From assembly GCF_001570485.1 (NCBI RefSeq), contig NZ_BCTA01000027.1, positions 1 through 64,000 on the forward strand: 64,000 bases of DNA. Direction: 5' to 3'. Below the pieces are notes generated by a model that was not told the DNA's origin, searched no databases, and worked only from the letters and a program-made list of their open reading frames with translations. Source of the stretch: Mycolicibacterium novocastrense (GTDB lineage: Bacteria > Actinomycetota > Actinomycetes > Mycobacteriales > Mycobacteriaceae). Positions 19,480 through 28,028 of this stretch are shown piece by piece (position 1 is the stretch's first letter; each line of letters opens with the position of its first letter). Made by a program: the position numbers and the translations under genes.

Positions 19480-19607
19480 CGAGTCTCCTCAAGGTCGCCG
19501 CACACGGCCGATTGCTGGTGCCGTCGGTCCAGATCAAACACCTTAGAGAGGGGCGTGACCGTGCCGTCACGCTCCGGTAGGTCCATCGCCGACGTACTCT
19601 GGTCCTC

Positions 19608-20033
19608 GTGCGATTGCAGCGACAGGTGGTGGACTACGCACTTCGGCGACGGTCCCTGCTGGCCGAGGTCTATTCGGGACGCACCGGCGTCTCCGAGGTC
19701 TGCGACGCCAATCCCTACCTGCTGCGCGCCGCCAAATTCCACGGCAAGCCCAGTTCAGTGACGTGTCCGATTTGTCGGAAAGAACAGCTCACCCTGGTGT
19801 CGTGGGTATTCGGTGACCATCTTGGCCCGGTATCGGGTTCCGCACGAACGGCCGAGGAGTTGGTCCTGCTGGCGTCCCGATACGACGAATTCTCCGTACA
19901 CGTGGTGGAGGTATGCCGCACCTGCAGCTGGAATCACCTGGTCAAGTCGTACGTGCTCGGCGCGGTCCCGCCACCGAAGGGAAAACCCGGCACTCGAACC
20001 GCGCGCTCACGGGCGCGCACGGCCAGTGAATAG
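19608..20033 (+). CDS. DUF5318 zinc-ribbon-like protein (Rv0049-like)
   Basis: This 141-residue protein has two Cys pairs, CPIC and CRTC, placed like a zinc ribbon, and a basic C-terminal tail (PPKGKPGTRTARSRARTASE). The function is unknown, but its place before ponA1 is kept in mycobacteria. GTG 19608 lies seven bases after a TACTCT hexamer, so the mRNA is probably leaderless. Its stop overlaps the ponA1 start by 8 nt, which suggests coupled translation and a link to peptidoglycan synthesis. Confidence 0.88.
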   Translation: MRLQRQVVDYALRRRSLLAEVYSGRTGVSEVCDANPYLLRAAKFHGKPSSVTCPICRKEQLTLVSWVFGDHLGPVSGSARTAEELVLLASRYDEFSVHVVEVCRTCSWNHLVKSYVLGAVPPPKGKPGTRTARSRARTASE

Positions 20034-22656
20034 CGAAGGGCGCCACGACCGGTCAGTCAACGAAGTCCGTTCAGGACACGGGGCTGATGGCGTGAGCGCG
20101 CCGAAACCCAACGCCGGTGACGCCGGCCGACACCGCCCGGCCCCCGAGGCACCGCAACACCGATCAGCGCCCGACGCGCCGCAACAGCGCCCGCCGGCCG
20201 GCCAATCCCAACACCGCCCGTCGGCGGATTCCCGCACCCGGCCGGTGCCGCCCGACGACCGGCACACCTCGGTGCTGCCGCCGGTGCGCGAGGCTCGACC
20301 GCCCCATCTGCGCGACCCCGTCGACGTCGTCAAGGCGGCGCTCGACGGCACTCCGACACGCAAACCGCCGACGCCACCACCGCCGCCGCCCCGGCCGCCC
20401 GGCGGGGGCGGGCCTCCGAGCGGTCCGTCGGGTCCGCGGCGAGGTCTGCCCAGCCAGGTCAACTGGACGTGGGTGCGTCGCGGCGCGCTCATCGCGGCGG
20501 CGGTGTTCATCGTGCTGCCGCTCATCACGTTCGGAATGGCGTACATGATCGTCGACGTCCCCAAACCGGGGGACATCCGCACCAACCAGGTGTCGACGAT
20601 TCTGGCCAGCGACGGCAGTGAGCTCGCGAAAATCGTTCCCCCCGAAGGCAACCGCGTCGACGTCAACATCGACCAGATCCCGGTGCAGGCGCGCAACGCG
20701 GTGATGGCCGCCGAGGACCGAGACTTCTACTCGAATCCAGGCTTCTCGTTCACCGGGTTCGCGCGGGCCATCAAGAACAACCTGTTCGGCGGCGACCTGC
20801 AGGGCGGCTCGACCATCACTCAGCAGTACGTCAAGAACGCGCTGGTCGGTTCCGAGCGCTCCGGCGTCGGGGGCCTGATCCGAAAAGCCAAGGAGCTGGT
20901 CATCTCGACGAAGATGTCCGGCGAATGGTCCAAAGACCAAGTGATGCAGTCATATCTGAACATCATCTACTTCGGTCGAGGGTCCTACGGCATCGCCGCG
21001 GCGTCGAAGGCGTACTTCAACAAGCCGGTCGAAGAACTCAACGTCGCAGAGGGCGCGCTGCTGGCCGCGCTGATCCAGCGACCGTCGGCGCTTGACCCCG
21101 CGGTCAACCTCGAGGGCGCCACGGCGCGCTGGAACTGGGTGCTCGACGGGATGGTCGAGATCGGCGCGCTGACCCCCGAGGAGCGGGCCGCGCAGGTGTT
21201 CCCGGCGACGGTGCCGCCCGACCTGGCGCGCTCGCAGAACCAGACCACGGGGCCGAACGGCCTGATCGAGCGGCAGGTGCAGAAGGAACTGCTCGAGCTG
21301 TTCGACATCAACGAGCAGACGCTGAACACCGAGGGCCTGCAGATCACCACGACGATCGACCCGAAGGCGCAGCAGGCCGCGGAGGAGGCCGCCGCGGAGT
21401 ACCTCGAGGGCCAGGACCCGGACATGCGCACCGCGATCGTGTCGATCGACCCACGCACCGGTGGGGTGAAGGCGTACTACGGCGGCACCGACGCCAACGG
21501 TTTCGACTTCGCGCAGGCGGGCCTGCCGACCGGGTCGTCGTTCAAGGTGTTCGCGTTGGTCGCGGCGCTGCAGCAGGGGATGGGCCTGGGCACCCAGGTC
21601 GACAGTTCGCCGCTGGAAGTCAACGGCATCAAGATCACCAACGTCGAGGGTGGCGGCTGCGGCACGTGCAACATCGCCGAGGCGCTGAAGCGTTCGCTGA
21701 ACACCAGCTACTACCGGCTGATGCTCAAGCTGAAGAACGGCCCCCAGGACGTCGCCGACGCTGCGCATCAGGCCGGTATCGCCGAAAGCTTCCCCGGCGT
21801 CGAGCACACGCTGTCCGAGGACGGGCAGGGCGGTCCGCCGAACAACGGAATCGTGTTGGGCCAGTACCAGTCCCGGGTGATCGACATGGCGTCGGCGTAC
21901 GCCACGCTGGCGGCATCCGGGGTCTACCACAAACCGCACTTCGTGCAGAAGGTCGTCAACTCCGAGGGTGAGGTGCTGTTCGACGCTTCGCAGCAGGACA
22001 ACTCGGGTGAGCAGCGGATCGAGAAGAAGGTCGCCGACAACGTGACCTCGGCGATGCAGCCGATCGCGGCCTACTCCAACGGTCATGCGCTGGCCGGCGG
22101 TCGGCCGTCGGCGGCCAAGACGGGCACCAACCAGCTCGGCGACACCGACAGCAACCGCGACGCCTGGATGGTCGGCTACACGCCGTCGCTGTCCACCGCG
22201 GTGTGGGTCGGCACCACCGAGGGCACCAAGCCGCTCGAGAACCAGTGGGGTTCACCGATTTACGGGTCGGGTTTGCCGTCGGACATCTGGAAGGCGACGA
22301 TGGACGGCGCGCTGGAGGACACCGACAACGAATCGTTCCCCAAGCCCGAGGAGATCGGTGGCTACGCGGGTGTTCCGCAGGCTCCGCCGCCACCGTCGAC
22401 GACGGCTCCTCCGACGGAGGTCACATCGCCGTCGCAGACCGTCATCCAGCCGACAATCGAAGTGGCGCCGGGCATCACGATTCCGTGGGGTCCGCCGACG
22501 ACGGTCCCGGTCGCTCCGCCGCCCGGTGGCACCGTCCCCGGCGGTCCTGTACCCGCTCCCGGGGTTCCCGCGCCGGCACCGGCACCCTTCGGAGCGCCGC
22601 CGCCCGCACCCGTTGGAGCACCCCCGGCGCCCGGTGCGCCGCTACCGCCTCCGTGA
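20026..22656 (+). CDS. ponA1: Bifunctional class A penicillin-binding protein PonA1
   Basis: This enzyme polymerises and cross-links peptidoglycan at the cell membrane. From GTG 20026 (MNSEGRH) it has 876 residues: a disordered Pro-rich cytoplasmic tail (1-145), one membrane helix (about 152-176), a transglycosylase domain with catalytic E230 in AAEDRDFYSNPGF, a linker, and a transpeptidase domain with S504-x-x-K507 (SSFK), S557-x-N559 and K698-T-G. A Pro-rich outer tail ends the protein. The phosphorylation-rich N-terminus is a known feature of mycobacterial PonA1. The start overlaps the DUF5318 stop and the end overlaps the GT87 start, giving a three-gene unit. Confidence 0.96.
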   Translation: MNSEGRHDRSVNEVRSGHGADGVSAPKPNAGDAGRHRPAPEAPQHRSAPDAPQQRPPAGQSQHRPSADSRTRPVPPDDRHTSVLPPVREARPPHLRDPVDVVKAALDGTPTRKPPTPPPPPPRPPGGGGPPSGPSGPRRGLPSQVNWTWVRRGALIAAAVFIVLPLITFGMAYMIVDVPKPGDIRTNQVSTILASDGSELAKIVPPEGNRVDVNIDQIPVQARNAVMAAEDRDFYSNPGFSFTGFARAIKNNLFGGDLQGGSTITQQYVKNALVGSERSGVGGLIRKAKELVISTKMSGEWSKDQVMQSYLNIIYFGRGSYGIAAASKAYFNKPVEELNVAEGALLAALIQRPSALDPAVNLEGATARWNWVLDGMVEIGALTPEERAAQVFPATVPPDLARSQNQTTGPNGLIERQVQKELLELFDINEQTLNTEGLQITTTIDPKAQQAAEEAAAEYLEGQDPDMRTAIVSIDPRTGGVKAYYGGTDANGFDFAQAGLPTGSSFKVFALVAALQQGMGLGTQVDSSPLEVNGIKITNVEGGGCGTCNIAEALKRSLNTSYYRLMLKLKNGPQDVADAAHQAGIAESFPGVEHTLSEDGQGGPPNNGIVLGQYQSRVIDMASAYATLAASGVYHKPHFVQKVVNSEGEVLFDASQQDNSGEQRIEKKVADNVTSAMQPIAAYSNGHALAGGRPSAAKTGTNQLGDTDSNRDAWMVGYTPSLSTAVWVGTTEGTKPLENQWGSPIYGSGLPSDIWKATMDGALEDTDNESFPKPEEIGGYAGVPQAPPPPSTTAPPTEVTSPSQTVIQPTIEVAPGITIPWGPPTTVPVAPPPGGTVPGGPVPAPGVPAPAPAPFGAPPPAPVGAPPAPGAPLPPP

Positions 22657-24356
22657 CCGAGGTGGGGGGCGAGGAAAGCGGCGAGCCGTCGACGGCCGCG
22701 GCGCAAGCTGTGTCGCCTGCGGGGCTCGCTGAGGTGGTATCGCCGGCTCGGCCGGCGGCCGACACCAGAAGCTTCGACGAGCGTGATCTCCCCAGCCGCA
22801 CCGACGTCATCGGGTCCGCGCTGTCCGATGTCATCGGCGGACCCGTCGGCAGGCACGCGCTGATCGGCAGGCAGCGGTTTCTGACCCCGTTGCGCGTCAT
22901 GCTGATCATCGCGTTGGTGTTCCTGGCGCTCGGTTATTCGACGAAGGCCGCGTGCCTTCAGACCACGGGCACGGGCACCGCCGATCAGCGGGTGGCCGAT
23001 TGGAGCAACCAGCGGGCGTACTTCCAACTGTGCTACTCCGACACGGTTCCGCTCTACACCGCCGAACTGCTCAACCTCGGTAAGTTCCCGTACAAGTCCA
23101 GCTGGATCGAGAAGGACGCCACCGGCCAGCCGCACATTCAGTACGACGGCAACATCGCGGTGCGCTACATGGAGTATCCGGTGTTGACCGGCATCTACCA
23201 GTACGTGGCGATGTCGTTGGCCAAGACCTATACCGCGCTGACGAAACTGGTGTCGATGCCGGTGATCGCCGAGGTGGTGATGTTCTTCAACATCGCGGCG
23301 TTGGGTCTGGCGTTGGCGTGGCTGGTCACGGTGTGGGCGACGTCGCGATTGGCCGGGCCGCGACGGGTATGGGATGCCGCGTTGGTGGCGGCCTCGCCGC
23401 TGGTGATCTTCCAGATCTTCACGAATTTCGATGCGCTGGCAACGGCTTTCGCGACGGGCGCGCTGCTCGCGTGGGCGCGACGAAAGCCGGTGCTGGCGGG
23501 GGCGCTGATCGGTCTGGGTGTGGCGGCCAAGCTGTATCCGCTGCTGTTGTTGGCACCGCTGGCGGTGCTGGCGGTGCGCACCGGGAAGCTGCGGGAGGTC
23601 GGCAAGACGGCCGCGGCGGCGGTGGCGGCGTGGCTGGTGGTCAACCTGCCGATCATGGTGCTGTTCCCGCGGGGGTGGTCGGAGTTCTTCCGGCTCAACA
23701 CCCGCCGCGGCGACGACATGGACTCGATCTACAACGTCATCAAGTCGTTCACCGGGTGGCGCGGGTTCGATCCGGATCTGGGCTTCTGGCAGCCACCGAC
23801 GGTGACCAACACGGTCTCGGCGATCCTGTTCGTGTCCTGTTGCATCGCAATCGGTTACATCGCGCTGACCGCGAAGCGCCGGCCGCGCGTGGCACAGTTG
23901 GCGTTTCTGGTCGTCGCGGCGTTCCTGTTGACCAACAAGGTGTGGAGTCCGCAGTTCTCGCTGTGGCTGGTGCCGCTGGCGGTGCTGGCCCTGCCGCACC
24001 GTCGCATCCTGTTGGCGTGGATGACGATCGACGCGCTGGTGTGGGTGCCGCGGATGTTGTACCTCTACGGTGAGGCGAACATGGGATTGCCGGAACAGCC
24101 GTTCACCATCACCGTGCTGCTGCGCGATATCGCGGTGGTCGCGTTGTGCGCGTTGGTGGTTCGTCAAATCTATCGGCCCGAACTTGACCTGGTCCGGGCT
24201 CGCGGAGTGGTCGACGACCCGGCGGGCGGGGTGTTCGACCGTGCGCCAGACGCGCCGCCGCGGTGGCTACCGGACTGGCTGCGACCGGACGGGTCGAGAC
24301 TGCGCACAGATCGCGAAGCTACGAAAGACCGCGATCTGACCGCAGTGTCGAGGTAG
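22653..24356 (+). CDS. GT87-family polyprenol-phosphate mannosyltransferase-like membrane protein (Rv0051-like)
   Basis: The 567-residue protein has an acidic cytoplasmic N-terminus of about 80 residues and then 9-12 membrane helices, the DUF2029/GT87 layout of polyprenyl-phosphate-mannose-dependent alpha-mannosyltransferases. The first outer loop carries YDGNIAVRYMEYPVLTGIY, where the conserved acidic residue of the family would sit. It probably adds a sugar to a cell-wall glycan or lipoglycan outside the membrane; the acceptor is unknown. GTG 22653 overlaps the ponA1 stop (GTGA). Confidence 0.88.
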   Translation: MTEVGGEESGEPSTAAAQAVSPAGLAEVVSPARPAADTRSFDERDLPSRTDVIGSALSDVIGGPVGRHALIGRQRFLTPLRVMLIIALVFLALGYSTKAACLQTTGTGTADQRVADWSNQRAYFQLCYSDTVPLYTAELLNLGKFPYKSSWIEKDATGQPHIQYDGNIAVRYMEYPVLTGIYQYVAMSLAKTYTALTKLVSMPVIAEVVMFFNIAALGLALAWLVTVWATSRLAGPRRVWDAALVAASPLVIFQIFTNFDALATAFATGALLAWARRKPVLAGALIGLGVAAKLYPLLLLAPLAVLAVRTGKLREVGKTAAAAVAAWLVVNLPIMVLFPRGWSEFFRLNTRRGDDMDSIYNVIKSFTGWRGFDPDLGFWQPPTVTNTVSAILFVSCCIAIGYIALTAKRRPRVAQLAFLVVAAFLLTNKVWSPQFSLWLVPLAVLALPHRRILLAWMTIDALVWVPRMLYLYGEANMGLPEQPFTITVLLRDIAVVALCALVVRQIYRPELDLVRARGVVDDPAGGVFDRAPDAPPRWLPDWLRPDGSRLRTDREATKDRDLTAVSR

Positions 24357-24386
24357 GCGGCCCGCCGCTCAACACCCGCCCCACCT

Positions 24387-24442
24387 CGATTGTGAATCCG
24401 CCTGCGCGAAACTGCCTGAAAGCGCAGCCACATTCACAATCG
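24387..24442. repeat. Dispersed intergenic inverted repeat, family II, copy 2
   Basis: Arms CGATTGTGAAT (24387-24397) and ATTCACAATCG (24432-24442) are perfectly complementary; an inner CTGCGC/GCGCAG pairing (about 24402-24427) makes a nested hairpin. Copy 1 is at 8098-8152. It lies between the convergent GT87 and cyclase genes and is well placed as a bidirectional terminator. Confidence 0.75.
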
Positions 24443-24446
24443 GTGG

Positions 24447-25763
24447 CTAGCAGGCGACGGCGAAGAGCCGCCATTCGCCGGGTACGCCTTTGAGTTCGTG
24501 GGTGCCGCGGTCGTCGAACGTCAGGCCGGAGCCGATGACCAAGTCGCGCAATGTACTCGACACGAGTACCTCGTTGGCACCGGCGAGGGCGCTGACCCGT
24601 GCACCGATGTGCACGCCGATGCCGCCGATATCGTCGCCGCGGACCTCGCATTCGCCGGTGTGCAGCCCGGCGCGTATCTCGATGCCGAGCGCCTGGACGG
24701 AGTCGCGAATGGCCATGGCACAGCGGATCGCTCGTTGCGGGCCGTCGAACATGGCGAGAAAGCCGTCACCGGAGGTGTTCACCTCGCGGCCGCGGAAGCG
24801 GGCCAACTGTGCGCGGACGACGGCGTCGTGAGCGTCGAGCAACGCGTGCCAGTCGCGGTCGCCGATCTCGGCGGCGCGACGGGTGGAGCCGACGATGTCG
24901 GTGAAGAGCACGGTGGCCAGCACGCGGTCGTCGGCCACGTCGGGTTGGTGTCCGGTGAGGAACTCGCATATCGCCTGGAAGGACTCACGCCAGGGCTCGA
25001 CGAACTGGTACATGTTGCGGCCCGGCAGCTCAACGTATTGCGCTTCGGGTGCATGGTCCGCGACGGCCTTCCCCCACTGAGGCAAATTGAATTGGTCGCC
25101 GCCATGTTGGACGACCAGCGTGGGAGTGCGGATGCTCGAAAGGATCGCTCGCACATCCAATTCGGTCACGAGCGGCAAGAGCAACGACACCGTCGCCGGG
25201 CTGGCCGCCAGCCGTTCGTGCCGTGCCCACGACGCGCGGATCTCCTCGTTCCATGGCATGTCCGGATTGATGATGTGCTGGAACTCTCCGGTTCCCCACA
25301 TCGCGACCCAGGCCGCTTTGACTTGCTCGAGGTCTGGCCCCTCCGCGCGTTCCACAGGTGGATCGGCATAACCCTGAAGCACCACCAGCGCGGCTGTCCG
25401 GGACGGATGCGTTGCGGCGAAGAGAGCGGCGGACGCGAATGCGCCGTCGGCGGCCAGCAGGACCGCCTCCTCGCTTCCGAGGTCGTCGAGGACGGCGGTG
25501 ATGCTGTCGGACCACTGCTCCAATGTCGGAAGCGCCTCCGGGGTGATGGGGTCTGACGCTCCCGCACCCGGCTGATCGAAGAAGATGAGCCGTCCTAGTG
25601 ACGTGACAGCCGCAACCCACCCTTGAAGCGAGGGCAGCTCGGGCGCCAATTCGCAACAGGTGAACCAGTTGGGCACGAAGACGATGTCGCGCTCGCCGGG
25701 CGCCGACGCCCGGTAGGCGACGCGCAGGTCCCCGTTCAACGCGTAACGCGTCTCGGAGAACAT
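24447..25763 (-). CDS. Alpha/beta hydrolase-class III nucleotide cyclase fusion
   Basis: The 438-residue protein has an alpha/beta hydrolase-like domain (1-270) fused to a class III adenylate/guanylate cyclase domain (280-438). In the cyclase part, [10 protein letters not shown] supplies one metal Asp (D289) and SGDGF the other (D333). In the hydrolase part the nucleophile elbow reads LLAADGAFA (about 103-110), without the expected Gly-x-Ser-x-Gly, so this half is probably a ligand sensor and not an esterase. The gene is soluble and cytoplasmic. It faces rpsF divergently and replaces the Rv0052 gene of M. tuberculosis. Confidence 0.9.
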   Translation of the reverse strand: MFSETRYALNGDLRVAYRASAPGERDIVFVPNWFTCCELAPELPSLQGWVAAVTSLGRLIFFDQPGAGASDPITPEALPTLEQWSDSITAVLDDLGSEEAVLLAADGAFASAALFAATHPSRTAALVVLQGYADPPVERAEGPDLEQVKAAWVAMWGTGEFQHIINPDMPWNEEIRASWARHERLAASPATVSLLLPLVTELDVRAILSSIRTPTLVVQHGGDQFNLPQWGKAVADHAPEAQYVELPGRNMYQFVEPWRESFQAICEFLTGHQPDVADDRVLATVLFTDIVGSTRRAAEIGDRDWHALLDAHDAVVRAQLARFRGREVNTSGDGFLAMFDGPQRAIRCAMAIRDSVQALGIEIRAGLHTGECEVRGDDIGGIGVHIGARVSALAGANEVLVSSTLRDLVIGSGLTFDDRGTHELKGVPGEWRLFAVAC

Positions 25764-25854
25764 GGCCGAAGTGTAGAGCCGCGAACAGGACGATTTCGCA
25801 GATCAGCGCGGTTTCCTGTAGCCTGGGCCGGTTGCCGACGCAGGCGACCCTCCT

Positions 25855-25873
25855 GCCACGGACAGTCCGTGGC
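25855..25873 (+). promoter_or_regulatory. Hairpin in the rpsF leader, candidate S6:S18 autoregulatory site
   Basis: GCCACGGA and TCCGTGGC form a perfect 8-bp stem with a 3-nt loop 31 nt before the rpsF start, followed directly by CGATCAG. Leaders of many rpsF operons carry an RNA that binds the S6:S18 complex through a CCG element near a stem; a CCG lies at the stem base here. The match is only by position and general shape. Confidence 0.4.
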
Positions 25874-25904
25874 CGATCAGACCGTAGGAGGTGATGAGGT
25901 CTTC

Positions 25905-26195
25905 ATGCGTCCATACGAAATCATGGTCATTCTCGACCCCACCCTTGACGAGCGCACCGTAGCTCCGTCGCTGGAAACGTTCCTCAACGTCATCCGCAAG
26001 GACGGCGGCAGTGTCGACAAGGTCGACATCTGGGGCCGGCGCCGGTTGGCATACGAGATCGCCAAGCACGCCGAGGGCATCTACGCCGTCGTCGACGTGA
26101 AGGCAGAGCCCGCCACCGTGACCGAGCTGGACCGTCAGCTCAACCTGAACGAGTCCGTGCTGCGGACCAAGGTCATGCGGACGGACAAGCACTAG
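25905..26195 (+). CDS. rpsF: 30S ribosomal protein S6
   Basis: The 96-residue product begins [12 protein letters not shown] and contains [10 protein letters not shown] and the [10 protein letters not shown] strand, the conserved core of S6, which pairs with S18 on the 30S platform. AGGAGGTGATGAGG lies just upstream of ATG 25905. It is the first gene of the rpsF-ssb-rpsR-rplI operon. Confidence 0.98.
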   Translation: MRPYEIMVILDPTLDERTVAPSLETFLNVIRKDGGSVDKVDIWGRRRLAYEIAKHAEGIYAVVDVKAEPATVTELDRQLNLNESVLRTKVMRTDKH

Positions 26196-26286
26196 TCCCG
26201 AAGAACGGGCTGTAAGCGTCGGAGTGCTTCCGTAGGCTCGCCTGCGACCGCTCCCAGACTTACACCGCCAATCCCAGGAGGACATC

Positions 26287-26790
26287 GTGGCTGGTGACAC
26301 CATCATCACCGTCGTCGGAAACCTGACTGCCGATCCCGAACTGCGCTTCACGCCGTCGGGTGCTGCCGTCGCCAACTTCACCGTGGCGTCGACACCGCGC
26401 ATCTACGACCGCCAGAGCGGGGAGTGGAAGGACGGCGAGGCACTGTTCCTGCGCTGCAACATCTGGCGCGAGGCCGCCGAGAACGTGGCCGAAAGCCTCA
26501 CTCGCGGTTCGCGGGTGATCGTGCAGGGCAGGCTCAAGCAGCGTTCGTTCGAGACCCGCGAGGGTGAGAAGCGCACCGTGGTCGAGCTCGAGGTCGATGA
26601 GATCGGCCCGTCGCTGCGGTACGCGACCGCCAAGGTGAACAAGGCCAGCCGCAGTGGCGGCGGTGGCGGCGGTTTCGGTGGTGGCGGCGGCGGAGGTTCG
26701 CGGCCTGCCGAGCAGCCGAAGGACGACCCGTGGGGCAGCGCCCCGGCGTCGGGCTCGTTCTCCGGAGCCGACGACGAGCCACCCTTCTGA
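26287..26790 (+). CDS. ssb: Single-stranded DNA-binding protein
   Basis: This 167-residue SSB has the OB-fold in its first 115 residues ([40 protein letters not shown]), a long Gly-rich linker and the acidic tail DDEPPF that binds partner proteins. It forms tetramers on exposed single strands during replication and repair. GTG 26287 has AGGAGG just upstream. Its place between rpsF and rpsR is the usual one. Confidence 0.98.
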   Translation: MAGDTIITVVGNLTADPELRFTPSGAAVANFTVASTPRIYDRQSGEWKDGEALFLRCNIWREAAENVAESLTRGSRVIVQGRLKQRSFETREGEKRTVVELEVDEIGPSLRYATAKVNKASRSGGGGGGFGGGGGGGSRPAEQPKDDPWGSAPASGSFSGADDEPPF

Positions 26791-26831
26791 TCCCCAACTG
26801 ATCAATCAAGAAGTAAGAAAGAGAAAGACAC

Positions 26832-27086
26832 ATGGCCAAGGCCACCAAGCGTCGGCCGGCTCCCGAGAAGCCGGTCAAGACCCGCAAGTGCGTGTTCTGC
26901 TCCAAGAAGGGGCAGACCATCGATTACAAGGACACGGCGCTGCTGCGCACGTACATCAGCGAGCGCGGCAAGATCCGTGCCCGCCGCGTCACCGGCAATT
27001 GTGTTCAGCACCAGCGTGACATCGCGATCGCGGTGAAGAATGCGCGCGAGGTTGCGCTGCTGCCGTTCACCTCGTCGACGCGATAG
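26832..27086 (+). CDS. rpsR: 30S ribosomal protein S18, zinc-binding (C+) form
   Basis: The 84-residue S18 carries CVFC and a further Cys in [12 protein letters not shown], so it is the zinc-holding C+ paralogue. Mycobacteria also encode a Cys-free form elsewhere, used under zinc limitation. It binds S6, which is encoded two genes upstream. ATG 26832 follows AAGAAAGAGAAAG. Confidence 0.97.
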   Translation: MAKATKRRPAPEKPVKTRKCVFCSKKGQTIDYKDTALLRTYISERGKIRARRVTGNCVQHQRDIAIAVKNAREVALLPFTSSTR

Positions 27087-27099
27087 GCAGGACGGAAAG

Positions 27100-27558
27100 A
27101 TGAAACTGATTCTCACCGCCGACGTCGAACATCTCGGCGTCCAGGGCGACATCGTCGAGGTCAAAGACGGCTACGCGCGTAACTACCTGGTGCCCCGCCG
27201 GCTGGCGGTCGTTGCATCGCGCGGCGCGGAGCGCCAGGCCGAAGAGATTCGTCGGGCCCGCGAGCAGAAGGCCATCCAGGGCCGCGAGCACGCCGTCGAG
27301 TTGAAGGCCGCGATCGAGAACCTCGGTCCGGTGCAGCTGTCGGTGAAGGCGGCGTCCGACAGCGGCAAGCTGTTCGGCTCGGTGACGACGGCCGACGTGG
27401 TCGCGGCGATCAAGAGCGCCGGCGGCCCGAATCTGGACAAGCGCACCGTCCAGTTGCCCAAGGCACACATCAAGTCGACGGGCACGCATCCGGTCGCGGT
27501 TCGGCTCCATCCGGAGATTGCCGCGACGGTTTCGCTGGAAGTTGTAGCCGGGCAGTAA
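27100..27558 (+). CDS. rplI: 50S ribosomal protein L9
   Basis: This 152-residue L9 begins [33 protein letters not shown] in pattern (residues 1-33), followed by the connecting helix and C-terminal domain. It binds 23S rRNA at the base of the L1 stalk. It ends the ribosomal operon and is followed 15 nt later by a strong terminator. Confidence 0.97.
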   Translation: MKLILTADVEHLGVQGDIVEVKDGYARNYLVPRRLAVVASRGAERQAEEIRRAREQKAIQGREHAVELKAAIENLGPVQLSVKAASDSGKLFGSVTTADVVAAIKSAGGPNLDKRTVQLPKAHIKSTGTHPVAVRLHPEIAATVSLEVVAGQ

Positions 27559-27573
27559 CCACAGCGTCAAATA

Positions 27574-27610
27574 CGGCCGGGTGAAGACGTGATCGATCTT
27601 CACCCGGCCG
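27574..27610 (+). terminator. Terminator of the rpsF-ssb-rpsR-rplI operon
   Basis: A perfect 14-bp stem, CGGCCGGGTGAAGA with TCTTCACCCGGCCG, and a 9-nt loop begin 15 nt after the rplI stop. TTGCTGTGTG follows, a weak T-rich run. This is a clear end to the operon. Confidence 0.88.
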
Positions 27611-27743
27611 TTGCTGTGTGCGCGAGCGAACTTCGCGCGGCGGATAGCCGTAGCGAAGATAACCCGCCGTTAACCTGGACGGTCCCTGGCGGCAATACAA
27701 CACGCCCGAGTCGGCAACCTGACACGACACGCCGAGGCATTTG

Positions 27744-27872
27744 TCATCCACAAGATCGCAGACGGTTTATGGTGCGGCTATCTGCGCAGATGCAGTGAGC
27801 GAAGTGGTTGATTAACAGGTTCTCCCCAACGACTCAACATGGCTGTCCAGACCTATCCACACCCCATCCACA
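27744..27872 (+). promoter_or_regulatory. Cluster of DnaA-box-like nonamers
   Basis: TCATCCACA (27744-27752), CTATCCACA (27853-27861) and CCATCCACA (27864-27872) differ from TTATCCACA at one, one and two positions. All face the same way. They could let DnaA affect dnaB transcription; an origin is not implied. Confidence 0.4.
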
Positions 27873-27997
27873 GGTCTATGAACAGGGCCGGGTTGCGCCC
27901 CCGCCAGCAACGTCTAGCGTAAGCCGTCGGCGGGGCGGATCCAGAGCCGCGAAAGCGGTTTGTCGGATGTCTGGCTTACAGTCGCGATTAGCGGGTA

Positions 27998-28013
27998 TCG
28001 AACTTGCGTTCGA
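27998..28013. promoter_or_regulatory. LexA/SOS box before dnaB
   Basis: TCGAAC-TTGC-GTTCGA matches the mycobacterial SOS box TCGAAC-N4-GTTCGA exactly, and the symmetry extends one more base each side. It ends 15 nt before the dnaB start, so bound LexA would cover the promoter or early transcript. Damage induction of dnaB is the prediction. Confidence 0.75.
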
Positions 28014-28028
28014 TAGTGAATAAAGGGG

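Larger units (their letters stand above)
27611..28028 (+). other. Noncoding region before dnaB
   Basis: No convincing gene is present. Short open frames here lack ribosome sites and family features. Instead the stretch is AT-richer than its surroundings, holds three DnaA-box-like nonamers and ends with an SOS box, so it looks like a regulatory region for dnaB. The Rv0057 gene found here in M. tuberculosis is absent. Confidence 0.6.

Noticed and set aside
22362..24167. 601-codon open frame on the minus strand
   Set aside because: It lies fully antisense to ponA1/GT87, is Arg/His/Gln-rich without domains, and is the usual product of GC-rich codon use.
27589..28023. Two short open frames before dnaB
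   Set aside because: They cover the rplI terminator and the regulatory boxes and have no protein features.
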